Positions 16,053-25,319 of a DNA stretch of 64,000 nucleotides are shown here, piece after piece. How positions within the stretch are numbered: the first letter of the stretch is position 1; each line of letters begins with the position of its first letter. Below the pieces are notes generated by a model that worked only from the letters and a program-made list of their open reading frames with translations, was not told the origin of the DNA and did not search any database. The position numbers and the translations under genes are program-made. This stretch comes from Comamonadaceae bacterium UBA4962 (GTDB taxonomy: Bacteria > Pseudomonadota > Gammaproteobacteria > Burkholderiales > Burkholderiaceae_C): assembly GCA_002397315.1 (NCBI GenBank), contig DHAE01000004.1, positions 1 through 64,000 of the forward strand, given 5' to 3'.

Positions 16053-17261
16053 TCACAGGAGGTCGGCTTCCATGGACGCGGCGCGGAGGTGGGCGAGCAC
16101 CTGCTGCACATGCTCGCGGCCCCGCGTCTGCAGCACCAGTTCGATCTCCACGTTCTGCGCGGCCAGCATGGTGAAGGCGCGCTGGTGGTGCACTTCCTCG
16201 ATGTTGGCGCCGGCCTCGGCCACCGTGGCGGTGATGCGCGCGAGCACGCCGGGCACGTCGCGCGCGCTCACCTTGACGCGTGCCAGGCGGCCGGAGCGCA
16301 CCATGCCCCGCTCGATGATCGCCGCCAGCAGCAGCGGATCGATGTTGCCGCCGCACAGCACCAGGCCCACGCGCTTGCCGCGGAATCGCTCGGGATGGCG
16401 CAGCAGCGCGGCCAGGCCGGCGGCGCCCGCGCCCTCGACCAGCGTTTTCTCGATCTCCAGCAGCATCAGCACGGCCTGCTCGATGTCGCCCTCGTCCACC
16501 AGCAGCAGGTCGTCCACCAGCCGCTCGATCACCTCGCGGGTGATCCGGCCGGGCGTGCCCACCGCGATGCCCTCGGCGATGGTGGAGGTGCCCTGCGGGT
16601 GCTGCGTGCCCTTGACGGCGTTCACCATGGCGGGGAAGCGCGAGGTCTGCACGCCGATGATCTCGATGCCGGGCTTCAGGGCCTTGGCGGCAGTGGCGAT
16701 GCCGGCGATCAGGCCGCCCCCGCCCACGGCGATGGCCAGGCAGTCCAGGTCGGGCACCGCCTGCAGCATCTCCAGCCCCACCGTGCCCTGGCCCGCGGCG
16801 ACGGCCTCGTCGTCGTAGGGGTGCACGAAGGTGAGCCCGCGCTCCTCGGCGAGCGCATAGGCGTGCGCCCGGGCTTCCTCCAGCGTGTCGCCGTGCAGCA
16901 CCACTTCGGCGCCGAAGCCGCGCGTGCGCTCCACCTTCACGCCGGGCGTGAAGCGCGGCATCACGATCACGGCCACGAGGCCCAGGCGCTGCGCATGGTA
17001 GGCCACGCCCTGGGCATGGTTGCCGGCGCTCATGGCGATCACGCCGCGCCGCTGCTCCTCGGGCGAGAGCTGGCTCAGCTTGTTGCAGGCGCCGCGCTCC
17101 TTGAAGGAGGCGGTGAACTGCAGGTTCTCGAACTTGAGGAACACCTGCGCGCCCACGATCTGCGAGAGCGTGCGCGATTCGACGCAGGGGGTGTCGAGCA
17201 CCTGGCCCTGGAGGCGGGCGGCGGCGGCCTGGATGTCGGGGAGGGTGAGCATGGGCGCCAT
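16053..17261 (-). CDS. ilvA: Threonine ammonia-lyase (PLP-dependent) with ACT domain
   Basis: Deaminates threonine to 2-oxobutanoate. At 402 residues it is the shorter form: a PLP domain with the Schiff-base lysine in SFKERGAC (K54) and a phosphate/glycine loop VGGGGLIAGIATAAK near residue 185, then a single C-terminal ACT-like domain (KVSARDVPGVLARITATVAE) from about residue 330. Whether it serves isoleucine synthesis (IlvA) or degradation (TdcB-like) cannot be settled from sequence. The start at 17261 (MAPMLTLPDI) leaves 36 bp to the upstream gene, so the two may share a transcript. Confidence 0.88.
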   Translation of the reverse strand: MAPMLTLPDIQAAAARLQGQVLDTPCVESRTLSQIVGAQVFLKFENLQFTASFKERGACNKLSQLSPEEQRRGVIAMSAGNHAQGVAYHAQRLGLVAVIVMPRFTPGVKVERTRGFGAEVVLHGDTLEEARAHAYALAEERGLTFVHPYDDEAVAAGQGTVGLEMLQAVPDLDCLAIAVGGGGLIAGIATAAKALKPGIEIIGVQTSRFPAMVNAVKGTQHPQGTSTIAEGIAVGTPGRITREVIERLVDDLLLVDEGDIEQAVLMLLEIEKTLVEGAGAAGLAALLRHPERFRGKRVGLVLCGGNIDPLLLAAIIERGMVRSGRLARVKVSARDVPGVLARITATVAEAGANIEEVHHQRAFTMLAAQNVEIELVLQTRGREHVQQVLAHLRAASMEADLL

Positions 17262-17297
17262 TGTGGCGCCTGCGCGGAAAGTTTCCGCGCCCGCCGT

Positions 17298-18965
17298 TCA
17301 GTCCGGGAAGGCCCGCGCCAGGATCGCACCCGTGTCCAAGGCCCGGGCATCGAGGGCACCCACCACGCGTCCCGCGTTCCCCGGGGCCAAGCGCGTAGCG
17401 ACGAACGCATCCGCCACGGCCGCGGGCGCGTGCCGGCGCAGCAGGCAGGCCTGGGCCAGCAGCACCAGCCGCTGCACCAGCAGGCGGCCCAGGGATTCGA
17501 GGGCTTCCGGGGGCTCGGCCAGCAGCGCCTGCAGTTCGCGCAGTGCGGCGGCGATGCGCGGCTCGCCCTGCATGGCGGGCGCGAGTTCTTCCAGCAGGGC
17601 GTGGGCGGCCTCGGGATCGCGGGAGAGGGCGCGCAGCACGTCCAGGCACATCACGTTGCCCGACCCTTCCCAGATGGAGTTGACGGGCGACTCCAGGAAC
17701 AGCCGGGCCATCACGCCTTCCTGCACGTAGCCGTTGCCGCCGAACACCTCCATGGCTTCGCCCGCCAGTTCCACGCCGCGCTTGCAGACCCAGAACTTGG
17801 CGGCCGGCGTCATCACGCGCTTCCAGGCGCGGTCGGCCGGGCCCGCGGTGCCATCGTCGTCGCGCTCGAAGGCTTCGGCCAGGCGCATCAGCAGGGCGAG
17901 CGCGGCCTCGCTCTCCAGCGCCAGATCGGCCAGCACGGTGCGCATCAGGGGTTGTTCGGCCAGCGCGCGGCCGAAGGCATGGCGTTGGCGTGCATACGCG
18001 ATCGCCTGCACGGTGGCCTGCCGCAGGATGGCGGCGCTGCCGGCCACGCAGTTGAGGCGCGTGTACGTGGCCATCTCGATGATGGTGGGAATGCCGCGGC
18101 CCTCCTCGCCCATGAGCACGCCCCAGGCGCCGTCGAACTCCACCTCGCCGCTGGCGTTGCTGCGGTTGCCGACCTTGTCCTTCAGGCGCTGCACGTGCAC
18201 GCCGTTGAGCGTGCCGTCCTGCAGGCGGCGCGGCACGTAGAAGCAGGCGAAGGGCCCGCCCTCGCCGGTGCGCGCCACGACCAGGTGCGCATCGCTCTGC
18301 GGTGTGGAGAAGAACCATTTGTGGCCGCGCAGCAGGTATTCGCCGCCGCGCCCGCCCGCGCCGACCGGCGTGGCCACGGTGGTGTTGGCGCGCACGTCGG
18401 AGCCGCCCTGTTTTTCCGTCATGCCCATGCCCAGCCAGATGCCGGCCTTGTCGTGCACGGGCAGGTCGCGCGGGTCGTGCGTGCGGCTGTGGAGCCGGCT
18501 CTCCAGCTGCGCCCACAGCGCGGGCTCCTTGCGCAGCAGCGGGATCGATGCCTGCGTCATCGTGGCGGGGCAGAGCGTGCCCTGCTCCACCTGCCCGTGC
18601 AGGTAGAAGCCCGCGGCCCAGGCAGCCCAGCGGCCGGGCCGGTCGCTATCGAAGGGCATCGAGACCAGGCCCTCGCCGCGGTAGAGCGCCATCAGCGCGT
18701 CCCACGCGGGATGGAACTCCACCCGGTCGATGCGCCGGCCGCGGCTGTCGAAGCGGTGCAGCGCTGGCGTGTGGTGGTTGGCCCGCTCGGCCAGGGCATA
18801 GGTGCCGGCGCTGCCGAGCCGGCGGGCATAGTCGCCCAGCGCGGGCAGGGCATGGGCGGCGCCCGCGCGCTGCAATGCCTCCTGCAGCGCGGCGTCGGTG
18901 GCGAGCAGGTCGTAGTCGGCCAGCTCGGCGTATTGGTTGAAAACCGCGTGGGTGGCCTGGGCCAT
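17298..18965 (-). CDS. AidB-like acyl-CoA dehydrogenase
   Basis: 555-residue flavoprotein of the AidB branch, longer than ordinary acyl-CoA dehydrogenases (~385). N-terminal block QYAELADYDLLATDAAL; FAD/substrate blocks GMGMTEKQGGSDVRANTT and YLLRGHKWFFSTPQSDAH; C-terminal FGGNGYVQEGVMARLF and SIWEGSGNVMCLDVLRAL, with the catalytic-region glutamate in IWEGSGN. The start at 18965 (MAQATHAVF) is set by GGAGGAG 8 bases upstream; the upstream GTG at 18980 overlaps that site. E. coli AidB binds DNA in the alkylation response, but no ada gene is here, so a lipid or DNA role is open. Confidence 0.87.
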   Translation of the reverse strand: MAQATHAVFNQYAELADYDLLATDAALQEALQRAGAAHALPALGDYARRLGSAGTYALAERANHHTPALHRFDSRGRRIDRVEFHPAWDALMALYRGEGLVSMPFDSDRPGRWAAWAAGFYLHGQVEQGTLCPATMTQASIPLLRKEPALWAQLESRLHSRTHDPRDLPVHDKAGIWLGMGMTEKQGGSDVRANTTVATPVGAGGRGGEYLLRGHKWFFSTPQSDAHLVVARTGEGGPFACFYVPRRLQDGTLNGVHVQRLKDKVGNRSNASGEVEFDGAWGVLMGEEGRGIPTIIEMATYTRLNCVAGSAAILRQATVQAIAYARQRHAFGRALAEQPLMRTVLADLALESEAALALLMRLAEAFERDDDGTAGPADRAWKRVMTPAAKFWVCKRGVELAGEAMEVFGGNGYVQEGVMARLFLESPVNSIWEGSGNVMCLDVLRALSRDPEAAHALLEELAPAMQGEPRIAAALRELQALLAEPPEALESLGRLLVQRLVLLAQACLLRRHAPAAVADAFVATRLAPGNAGRVVGALDARALDTGAILARAFPD

Positions 18966-19050
18966 GGGTGTCTCCTCCACAGGGATGCGATGCGGCGGCG
19001 TGCGCCGAAGCCTCCATGGTGCTCCTACTGGCCCGGGCCTGCACGCGCCT

Positions 19051-19980
19051 TCAGGACACGGGCGAAGAAGCCACCTCGCGCAGCGCGCGCAGCATGGCGG
19101 CCACGGCCGTGCGGTCGGTGGTGTTCTCGCGCCAGTACATCGACACCGATCCGAAGCCCGACAGCCGCACCGGCAGCACGCGCAGCGCGCCCATGTGCGA
19201 GAAGCGCAGCGCCGCGCGGTGCGAGGCCAGGCCGATCATGTCGCTGTGGCCCAGCAGCGTGAGGTTGATGGTGACGGAGTTCGATTCCACGCTGCCCGGC
19301 GGCAGCGCATGGCCGGCGGCCGCCAGCGCGCCTTCGAGCGCGTTGCGGATCGGCGTGCCGCGCGGCCAGACCAGCCAGCGGTAGGCCATCAGGTCGCGCC
19401 AGTCGGGCGCCTCGCCTTCCGCGCGCTGCAGCAGCGGATGCTGCGGCCGGGCCACCAGGTGGATCGGCTCCATGTAGAGCGTCTCGGCATGGATGTGCGC
19501 ATCGTGCAGCTCGGGCGCGGAGCGGCCCACCACCACGTCGAGTTCGCCATGGGCCAACTGCTGCATGAGCACGTTCATGGTGCTCTCGGCCAGCCGGATC
19601 TGCGCGCGCGGCAGCCACTCCAGCAGGCGCAGCACGGCCATCGGCACCACGTCGGAGGCCGATGCGCCCGAGGTGCCCACGACCACCATCCCGCTGCCGC
19701 CGTCGCGCAGGGCCTGCATGTCGTCGCGCGCGCTGTCCAGGTGGGCCTCGATGCGGCGGGCATGGGCGATCAGCGCCTCGCCCTGCGGTGTGGGCCGCAG
19801 GCCGCGGGCATGGCGCTCGAACAGCACCATGCCCAGATCGTCCTCCAGCTCCTTGAGCCATTTGGAGAGCGCGGGCTGCGCGGTGTGCAGTTGCTGCGCC
19901 GACTGGCTCATGTTGCCGGTCTGCGCGAGGCTGAGGAGCATCTGCAGCTGGCGCAGCCGCAGGCGGTGGGTCCAGTCCAT
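19051..19980 (-). CDS. LysR-family regulator divergent from the gentisate operon (GbpR-like)
   Basis: ~309-residue LysR protein, HTH in RLRQLQMLLSLAQTGNMSQSAQQLHTAQPALSKWLKELEDD, with a GbpR-type effector domain (GTSGASASDVVPMAVLRLL, SVESNSVTINLTLL). ATG 19980 was chosen over a TTG at 20022. It faces away from gentisate dioxygenase with ~170 bp between starts, the classical layout of a LysR activator and its target, so it probably controls gentisate degradation in response to gentisate or a related acid. Confidence 0.85.
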   Translation of the reverse strand: MDWTHRLRLRQLQMLLSLAQTGNMSQSAQQLHTAQPALSKWLKELEDDLGMVLFERHARGLRPTPQGEALIAHARRIEAHLDSARDDMQALRDGGSGMVVVGTSGASASDVVPMAVLRLLEWLPRAQIRLAESTMNVLMQQLAHGELDVVVGRSAPELHDAHIHAETLYMEPIHLVARPQHPLLQRAEGEAPDWRDLMAYRWLVWPRGTPIRNALEGALAAAGHALPPGSVESNSVTINLTLLGHSDMIGLASHRAALRFSHMGALRVLPVRLSGFGSVSMYWRENTTDRTAVAAMLRALREVASSPVS

Positions 19981-20016
19981 GGGCGATCCAGGCGGTGGAA
20001 ATGTGGGGTGAGGTAT

Positions 20017-20034
20017 ATCCAAAAGCTTATGGAT
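20017..20034. promoter_or_regulatory. Putative LysR operator upstream of gentisate operon
   Basis: ATCCA and TGGAT (5-bp arms, 8-bp centre) lie in the AT-rich divergent region, followed within 60 bp by more AT-rich DNA that could hold the promoters. It lies ~110 bp upstream of the dioxygenase start. A similar TTATCCATA core occurs upstream of the other GbpR-like regulator gene near 44783. Confidence 0.4.
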
Positions 20035-20147
20035 AAGACCAATAAATGATTTTACGGACTATCGCTCGCTTCGAATAATGGACTCCATGGCACGGCCGAG
20101 CCCTCCCCCCGAGGGCGCGACGCCGGGCCGCTGCCAAGGAGACAACC

Positions 20148-21263
20148 ATGGACACCACCACCCTCGCCCGGCCCGCGGCCCAGGGCGCCGCGTCGGCTCA
20201 GGCACAGGCACCGGCTCCGACATCCCGGACCCCATCGCCCGAACGGCAGGCCTACTACGACCGCATCGCCGGCCACGGCATGGCCCCCCTGTGGGAATCG
20301 CTGCACAGCCTCGTGCCGCGCGAGCCGCGCCCGCAGGCCGTGCCCGCCTTCTGGAAGTACGACGACGTGCGCCCGCTGGTCATGCAGGCCGGCGAGGTCA
20401 TCAGCGCCGAAGAGGCCGTGCGCCGTGTGCTCATCCTGGAGAACCCCGGCCTGCCGGGCCGCTCCAGCATCACGTCCACGCTGTACGCGGGGCTGCAGCT
20501 GATCCTGCCCGGCGAGGTGGCGCCCAGCCACCGCCACACGCAGTCGGCGCTGCGCTTCATCGTGGAAGGCAAGGGCGCCTACACGGCCGTCAACGGCGAG
20601 CGCACCACCATGCACCCGGGCGACTTCATCATCACCCCGTCGTGGACCTGGCACGACCACGGCAACCCCGCGGTGGACGAGGGCGGCGAGCCCGTGGTGT
20701 GGCTCGACGGCCTGGACATTCCCCTGATCGGCCACCTGGACGCCGGCTTCGCCGAGAACTACCCCGAGGCCGTGCAGCCGGTGAACCGCGCCGAAGGCCA
20801 CAGCTTCGCCGCCTTCGGCCACAACATGGCGCCCGTGCGCCACCGCGCGGCGGACCCGACCTCGCCGATCTTCAGCTACCCCTACGACCGCAGCCGCGAG
20901 GCGCTGGACCGGCTGTTCCGCCAGGGCGAGCTGGACGCCTGGGACGGCGTGAAGCTGCGCTACGTGAACCCCGCCACCGGCGGCTGGCCCATGCCCACCA
21001 TGGCCACCTTCCTGCAGTTGCTGCCCGCGGGCTTCCAGGGCCGCACCTACCGCGGCACCGACGCCACCGTGTTCAGCGTGGTCGAAGGCCAGGGCACGGC
21101 GCGCATCGGCGAGCGCACCTTCCAGTTCGGCCCGCGCGACACCTTCGTCGCGCCGTCGTGGGCGCCGGTGCAGCTGGCCGCCACGCAGGACGCGGTGCTG
21201 TTCAGCTATTCCGACCGCCCGGTGCAGGCGGCACTCCATCTCCACCGCGAAGAACGCATCTGA
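20148..21263 (+). CDS. gtdA: Gentisate 1,2-dioxygenase
   Basis: Fe(II) bicupin dioxygenase opening gentisate (2,5-dihydroxybenzoate) to maleylpyruvate. 371 residues. After an Ala/Pro/Gln-rich lead come MAPLWESLHSLVPREP and the first cupin with metal-ligand motif PSHRHTQSALRFIVEG (H128, H130) and TWHDHGNP (H169). The second cupin begins near residue 270 (MPTMATFLQLLPAGFQ...). The ATG is preceded by AAGGAGACAACC. It is first in a plus-strand operon with fumarylpyruvate hydrolase, maleylpyruvate isomerase and a transporter. A family-A palindromic repeat sits directly after it. Confidence 0.96.
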   Translation: MDTTTLARPAAQGAASAQAQAPAPTSRTPSPERQAYYDRIAGHGMAPLWESLHSLVPREPRPQAVPAFWKYDDVRPLVMQAGEVISAEEAVRRVLILENPGLPGRSSITSTLYAGLQLILPGEVAPSHRHTQSALRFIVEGKGAYTAVNGERTTMHPGDFIITPSWTWHDHGNPAVDEGGEPVVWLDGLDIPLIGHLDAGFAENYPEAVQPVNRAEGHSFAAFGHNMAPVRHRAADPTSPIFSYPYDRSREALDRLFRQGELDAWDGVKLRYVNPATGGWPMPTMATFLQLLPAGFQGRTYRGTDATVFSVVEGQGTARIGERTFQFGPRDTFVAPSWAPVQLAATQDAVLFSYSDRPVQAALHLHREERI

Positions 21264-21272
21264 TTCCGGGCG

Positions 21273-21368
21273 CGGTCCACAGAGCCCTGCTGGCGGCGTT
21301 GCCGCATCTTGCCGTGGCGCTGCCACTGTCTGCGATGCGGCGCCTTGCCAGCAGGGCTCTGTGGACCG
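21273..21368. repeat. Family-A dispersed palindromic repeat, copy 1
   Basis: A 96-bp element with perfect 22-bp inverted arms (21273-21294 and 21347-21368) and inner arms GCCGCATC / GATGCGGC. The core (TGGCGGCGTTGCCGCATCTT ... TGCGATGCGGCGCC) recurs at 36691, 42554 and 54948. Here it separates gentisate dioxygenase from fumarylpyruvate hydrolase within one operon, so in RNA it would form a large hairpin that could set differential stability or attenuation. Confidence 0.88.
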
Positions 21369-21425
21369 CTCACGAGCGTGACCCGCGTCCCCTTTCGAAC
21401 GATTCAACTCCAGAAAGAAAACCAC

Positions 21426-22124
21426 ATGGCCTTCGTTTTCCCTGCTCCTCCTACCGTTGCCGTGCCTGTCGTGGGCACATCGGATGCCTTCGCCGTGCGG
21501 CGCGTCTATTGCGTGGGGCGCAACTACGCGGCCCATGCGCGGGAGATGGGGTTCGATCCGGACCGCGAGCCGCCGTTCTTCTTCTGCAAGCCGGCCGATG
21601 CGGTGATTCCCGTGGCCTACGGCGAGACGCTGCGGCTGCCGTATCCGGTGCGCACCGACAACTTCCACTACGAGGCGGAGCTGGTGGTCGCCATCGGCAA
21701 GGCCGGCAGCGACATCGCCCGCGAGAACGCGCTGGAGCACGCCTGGGGCTACGCCGTGGGCCTGGACATGACCCGCCGCGACCGGCAGATGGAGATGCGG
21801 CAGATGGGCCGCCCGTGGGAGATCGGCAAGGCCTTCGACGCCTCCGCGCCCATCGGCCCGATCCACCGCGCGAGCGACGTGGGCCACTTCGAGCAGGCCG
21901 GCCTCTGGCTCACCGTGAACGGCGCGGACCGCCAGCGCAGCGACGTGTCGCACCTGATCTGGTCGGTGGCCGAGACCATCGCGGACCTCTCCACGTATTT
22001 CCGCCTGGAGCCCGGCGACCTGATCTACACCGGCACGCCCGAAGGAGTGGGCCCGGTGGTGCGCGGCGACCGCATGGTGGTGGGCGTGGAGCGCCTGGGC
22101 GAGCTGACGGTGGACGTGGTCTGA
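21426..22124 (+). CDS. Fumarylpyruvate hydrolase (FAH family)
   Basis: Hydrolyses fumarylpyruvate to fumarate + pyruvate, the last step of the gentisate route (NagK-type). 232 residues of the FAH fold: YCVGRNYAAHAREMG, FFFCKPADAV, HYEAELVVAIGKAG (metal-ligand Glu pair), YAVGLDMTRRDRQ, and LIYTGTPEGVGPV. The ATG at 21426 follows CCAGAAAGAAAACC; the frame is open further upstream into the repeat but that part is non-family. The stop is 20 bp from the next start. Confidence 0.93.
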   Translation: MAFVFPAPPTVAVPVVGTSDAFAVRRVYCVGRNYAAHAREMGFDPDREPPFFFCKPADAVIPVAYGETLRLPYPVRTDNFHYEAELVVAIGKAGSDIARENALEHAWGYAVGLDMTRRDRQMEMRQMGRPWEIGKAFDASAPIGPIHRASDVGHFEQAGLWLTVNGADRQRSDVSHLIWSVAETIADLSTYFRLEPGDLIYTGTPEGVGPVVRGDRMVVGVERLGELTVDVV

Positions 22125-22144
22125 ATCGAAGCGATAGCTCCACC

Positions 22145-22786
22145 ATGCAGCTCTACAGCTTCTTCAACAGCTCCACCTCGTACCGGGTGCGCATCGCTCT
22201 GGCGCTCAAGGGGCTGCCGGCCGACTACCACGGCGTGAACATCCGCACCGGCGAGCATCGCGCGGCCGACTATGCCGAGCTGAACGCCGCGCGCGTCGTT
22301 CCCACGCTCGTGGATGGCGACTTCGCCCTGGGCCAGTCGATGGCCATCCTGGACTACCTGGACCAGCGCCATCCCGAGCCGCGGCTGATCCCGCTCGAAC
22401 CCCGCCTGCGCGCCCGCGTGCTGGAGCTGGCGAATGTGATCGCCTGCGACATGCACCCCGTGAACAACCTGCGCATCCTGAAGTACCTGCAGGGCCCGCT
22501 GGCCTTGAGCGCCGCGCAGAAGGACGCGTGGTACGCCCACTGGGCGGCCGAAGGCTTCGCTGCCGTGGAGCAGTTGCTGGTGCGGCATGGCGGCGAAGGC
22601 CCCTGGTGCTTCGGCGATGCGCCCACGCTGGCCGACGTGTGCCTGGTGCCGCAGGTGGCGAATGCCCTGCGCGCGGGCTGCGACCTCGCGCCCTACGCCC
22701 GCGTGATGGCCGTCCACGCGCATGCCGAGCAGCACCCCGCCTTCATCGCGGCGCGGCCGCAGGCGCAGCCGGATTACCAGCCATGA
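22145..22786 (+). CDS. Maleylpyruvate isomerase (zeta-class GST fold)
   Basis: Isomerises maleylpyruvate to fumarylpyruvate, normally glutathione-dependent (NagL/MaiA type). 213 residues. It begins MQLYSFFNSSTSYRVRIALA, with the zeta-class SSTSYRVR active-site motif around residues 9-16, then ADYAELNAARVVPTLVDGD and the glutathione-site QSMAILDYL. The C-terminal helical domain carries CDMHPVNNLRILKYL, also zeta-like. It lies between fumarylpyruvate hydrolase and the MFS importer. Confidence 0.94.
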   Translation: MQLYSFFNSSTSYRVRIALALKGLPADYHGVNIRTGEHRAADYAELNAARVVPTLVDGDFALGQSMAILDYLDQRHPEPRLIPLEPRLRARVLELANVIACDMHPVNNLRILKYLQGPLALSAAQKDAWYAHWAAEGFAAVEQLLVRHGGEGPWCFGDAPTLADVCLVPQVANALRAGCDLAPYARVMAVHAHAEQHPAFIAARPQAQPDYQP

Positions 22787-22895
22787 CCTGACCTGAGCGA
22801 GCCCACGGGCCCAGAGATCCGCAGGCCAGGGTGGAGCACACCACCCGGCACCGGCGGGCCGGGCCTTCCATCCACGACAACGGAGCGAGACAACA

Positions 22896-24221
22896 ATGAC
22901 CCCATCCATGGCCGCCGGCATTCCGGCGGCAGACCGCGCCGCCTTCGGGCCGCTGCAATTGCGCGTGACGCTGCTGTGCGCCATCGTCGCCATGCTCGAC
23001 GGCTTCGACACCCAGTCCATCGCCTACGTGGCGCCGCGCATCGCGGAAGACTGGGGGCTCAAGGCCTCCGAGTTCGGCCCCATCTTCGCGGCGGGCCTGT
23101 TCGGCCTGATGGCCGGCGCCTTCCTGCTCAGCCCGGTAGCGGACCGCTGGGGCCGCAAGAAGGTGATCCTGCTGTCCACCTTCATCTTCGGCCTGTTCGC
23201 GCTGCTCACCGCCTGGGCCACCAGCATGAACGAACTGCTGGCCTACCGCTTCATCACCGGCGTGGGCCTGGGCGCGGCCATGCCCAACATCATCGCGCTC
23301 ACCAGCGAATACGCGCCGCAGCGCCTGCGCGCCACGCTGGTCACGGTGATGTTCTGCGGTTTCCCGCTGGGCTCCACGCTGGGCGGGCTGGTCTCCAGCT
23401 GGCTCATCGCGCATTTCGACTGGCACTCGGTGTTCGTGCTGGGCGGCGTGCTGCCCCTGCTGCTGTTGCCCGTGCTCGCGCTGCTGCTGCCCGAATCGCT
23501 GCGCTACCTGGCCGCCAGCGGCGCCGCGCCCGCGCGCTACGAGCCGATCGTGAAGAGCGCCTACCCCGGCGAAGACCCGGCCACCGTGATGGCCGGCCTG
23601 CGCGGCGAGGCCGCGGGCGTGCAGTCCGGCTTCGCGGTGTTCGAGCTGTTCCGCCACGGCCGCCTGCACACCACCGTGCTGCTCTGGCTCGCCTTCTTCC
23701 TGAACCTGCTGGTCATGTACTTCTTGGTCAACTGGCTGCCCACGCTGCTCAAGAGCGCCGGCCTGCCGCTGGAAAAAGCCATCCTCTCCACCGCCATGCT
23801 CAACCTGGGCGGCGTGGTGGGCGCGCTCGTGCTGGGCCGGCTCATCGACCGCTTCAGCGCCTACACCGTGCTGGGCGCCGCCTATGCCGCCTCGGCGGGC
23901 TTCATCGCGCTGATCGCCTTCAGCGGGCAGAACCTCACGGGCCTGCTGGCCGGCGCCGCGCTCTCGGGCTTCGGCGTGGTGGGCGCGCAGATCGGCTGCA
24001 ACGCGCTGGCCGCCGCCATCTACCCCACCCACATCCGCGCCACCGGCGTGGGCTGGGCGCTGGGCGTGGGCCGCATCGGCGCGATCGTGGGCCCGCTGGC
24101 GGGCGGCTCGCTGTTGGCTGCGGCCTGGACGCCGTCGTCCATCATCCTCGTGGCCGCGGTTCCTGCGGTGCTCGCCGCCGTGGCGGTGGTGCTGCTCGGG
24201 CAGGCGCGGCGCGGCGCCTGA
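22896..24221 (+). CDS. Aromatic acid:H+ symporter (MFS, AAHS family)
   Basis: 441-residue 12-helix permease. The AAHS signature DGFDTQSIAYVAPRI in the first helix is followed by the MFS loop motif DRWGRKKVIL and, after the central loop, a second-half copy LGRLIDRFSAYTVLG. The Asp in the first helix is needed for transport in PcaK/BenK relatives. Its position in the gentisate operon makes gentisate, salicylate or a related hydroxybenzoate the likely substrate. The upstream 109 bp contain a GGAGCGAGAC ribosome-binding region. Confidence 0.9.
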   Translation: MTPSMAAGIPAADRAAFGPLQLRVTLLCAIVAMLDGFDTQSIAYVAPRIAEDWGLKASEFGPIFAAGLFGLMAGAFLLSPVADRWGRKKVILLSTFIFGLFALLTAWATSMNELLAYRFITGVGLGAAMPNIIALTSEYAPQRLRATLVTVMFCGFPLGSTLGGLVSSWLIAHFDWHSVFVLGGVLPLLLLPVLALLLPESLRYLAASGAAPARYEPIVKSAYPGEDPATVMAGLRGEAAGVQSGFAVFELFRHGRLHTTVLLWLAFFLNLLVMYFLVNWLPTLLKSAGLPLEKAILSTAMLNLGGVVGALVLGRLIDRFSAYTVLGAAYAASAGFIALIAFSGQNLTGLLAGAALSGFGVVGAQIGCNALAAAIYPTHIRATGVGWALGVGRIGAIVGPLAGGSLLAAAWTPSSIILVAAVPAVLAAVAVVLLGQARRGA

Positions 24222-24232
24222 CAAGGCATGCC

Positions 24233-25210
24233 ATGCACGGCGGCCTTCGCACCTGGACCACCGACGCCGTTCCCCCCGCGCAGCGGGCCGACTACTGGGT
24301 CGGCGCCGTCTGCGACTGCTTCCTCGACATGGAGGTCGAGCCCGGCCAGCGCCACGCGTTCTCGGCCACGCTCACCTCCGTGCCCTGCGGCGGCCTGCGC
24401 ATCAACCGCGTGAGCGGCAGCGGGCAACGCGTGCGCCGCACGCAGCAGGCCATCCGCCACGGGGACGGCGACAACTTCTACTACCTGCTCTGCAAGGACG
24501 CCGCGCCCTGCCACGTCGCGCAGGACGATGCCGGCGCCGCGCGCCTGCTGCCCGGCGACCTGGCCCTGGTCGATTCGCGCCGCCGCTACCTGCTGGATTT
24601 CCCGGACGTGGTGGACACCGTCTCCATCCAGATCCCGATCGGCTGGCTGGGCACCTGGCTGCCCGACGCCGGCCCGTGGCTGGGCCGCTGCGTGGACGGC
24701 TCCGCCGGCTGGGGCCGGGTGCTGAGCGCCTACGTGAACCAATTGCAGGCCGAGACGCCCGACCGGCTGGGCGCGCTGCAGGCCGAGCACCTGGGCGGCC
24801 TGCTGTCCCTGGCCTGCGGCGTGGCCCCCGAAGCGCCGCCGCGCCCGGGCCTCGTGCAGCGCATCGAACACTGCGTGCGCGAGCGCTTCTGCGAGCCCGG
24901 CCTCACCGCCGCCGACGTGGCCGAAGACGTCGGCGTCTCGCTGCGCACGCTGCACCGCGCGCTGTCGTCGGGCGGCACCACCTTCGCGGTACTGCTCCTG
25001 CGCGAGCGCATGGCCGTGGCGCAGCGCATGCTGCACGCGCCCTCGCACCGGCACCTGACCGTCGCCGAGATCGGCCGGCGCGCGGGCTTCCTGGACCCGT
25101 CGCACTTCGCGCGCGCCTGCCGGCAATGGTGCGGCAGAACGCCCGCACAGGAGCGGCGCGCGGGCCCAGGTGCAGGCGCAGGCGCGTTGGGCGCAGCGGC
25201 ACGCTCCTGA
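24233..25210 (+). CDS. AraC-family transcriptional regulator
   Basis: 325-residue regulator. The N-terminal ~200 residues form an AraC-type sensing domain (THAFSATL-like RHAFSATLTSVPCGGLRINRV; GDLALVDSRRRYLLDFPD). The C-terminal two HTH motifs are GLTAADVAEDVGVSLRTLHRAL and LTVAEIGRRAGFLDPSHFARACRQWCGRTPAQER. The start at 24233 is 11 bp after the transporter stop, so it is co-transcribed with the gentisate genes, giving the cluster two regulators (LysR upstream, AraC inside). A basic/Gly-rich tail ends the protein. Confidence 0.9.
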   Translation: MHGGLRTWTTDAVPPAQRADYWVGAVCDCFLDMEVEPGQRHAFSATLTSVPCGGLRINRVSGSGQRVRRTQQAIRHGDGDNFYYLLCKDAAPCHVAQDDAGAARLLPGDLALVDSRRRYLLDFPDVVDTVSIQIPIGWLGTWLPDAGPWLGRCVDGSAGWGRVLSAYVNQLQAETPDRLGALQAEHLGGLLSLACGVAPEAPPRPGLVQRIEHCVRERFCEPGLTAADVAEDVGVSLRTLHRALSSGGTTFAVLLLRERMAVAQRMLHAPSHRHLTVAEIGRRAGFLDPSHFARACRQWCGRTPAQERRAGPGAGAGALGAAARS

Positions 25211-25319
25211 ACCCTCGCCCCGCCTGGCATCCAGCGTCCGCCCCGCTGGCACGCATCGGCCATCCGCGGCCCCACCGCCGGGCCACCATGGGTCTCCCAC
25301 ACCACAAGGAGACAACGAC

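Noticed and set aside
14697..19262. 1521-codon plus-strand frame
   Set aside because: Antisense to opgD, ilvA, the AidB-like gene and a LysR gene; no domain pattern, runs through intergenic regions.
21273..21368. tRNA or structured small RNA gene in the gentisate operon
   Set aside because: The hairpin recurs at three other intergenic sites with different arms, so it is a dispersed repeat; no cloverleaf.
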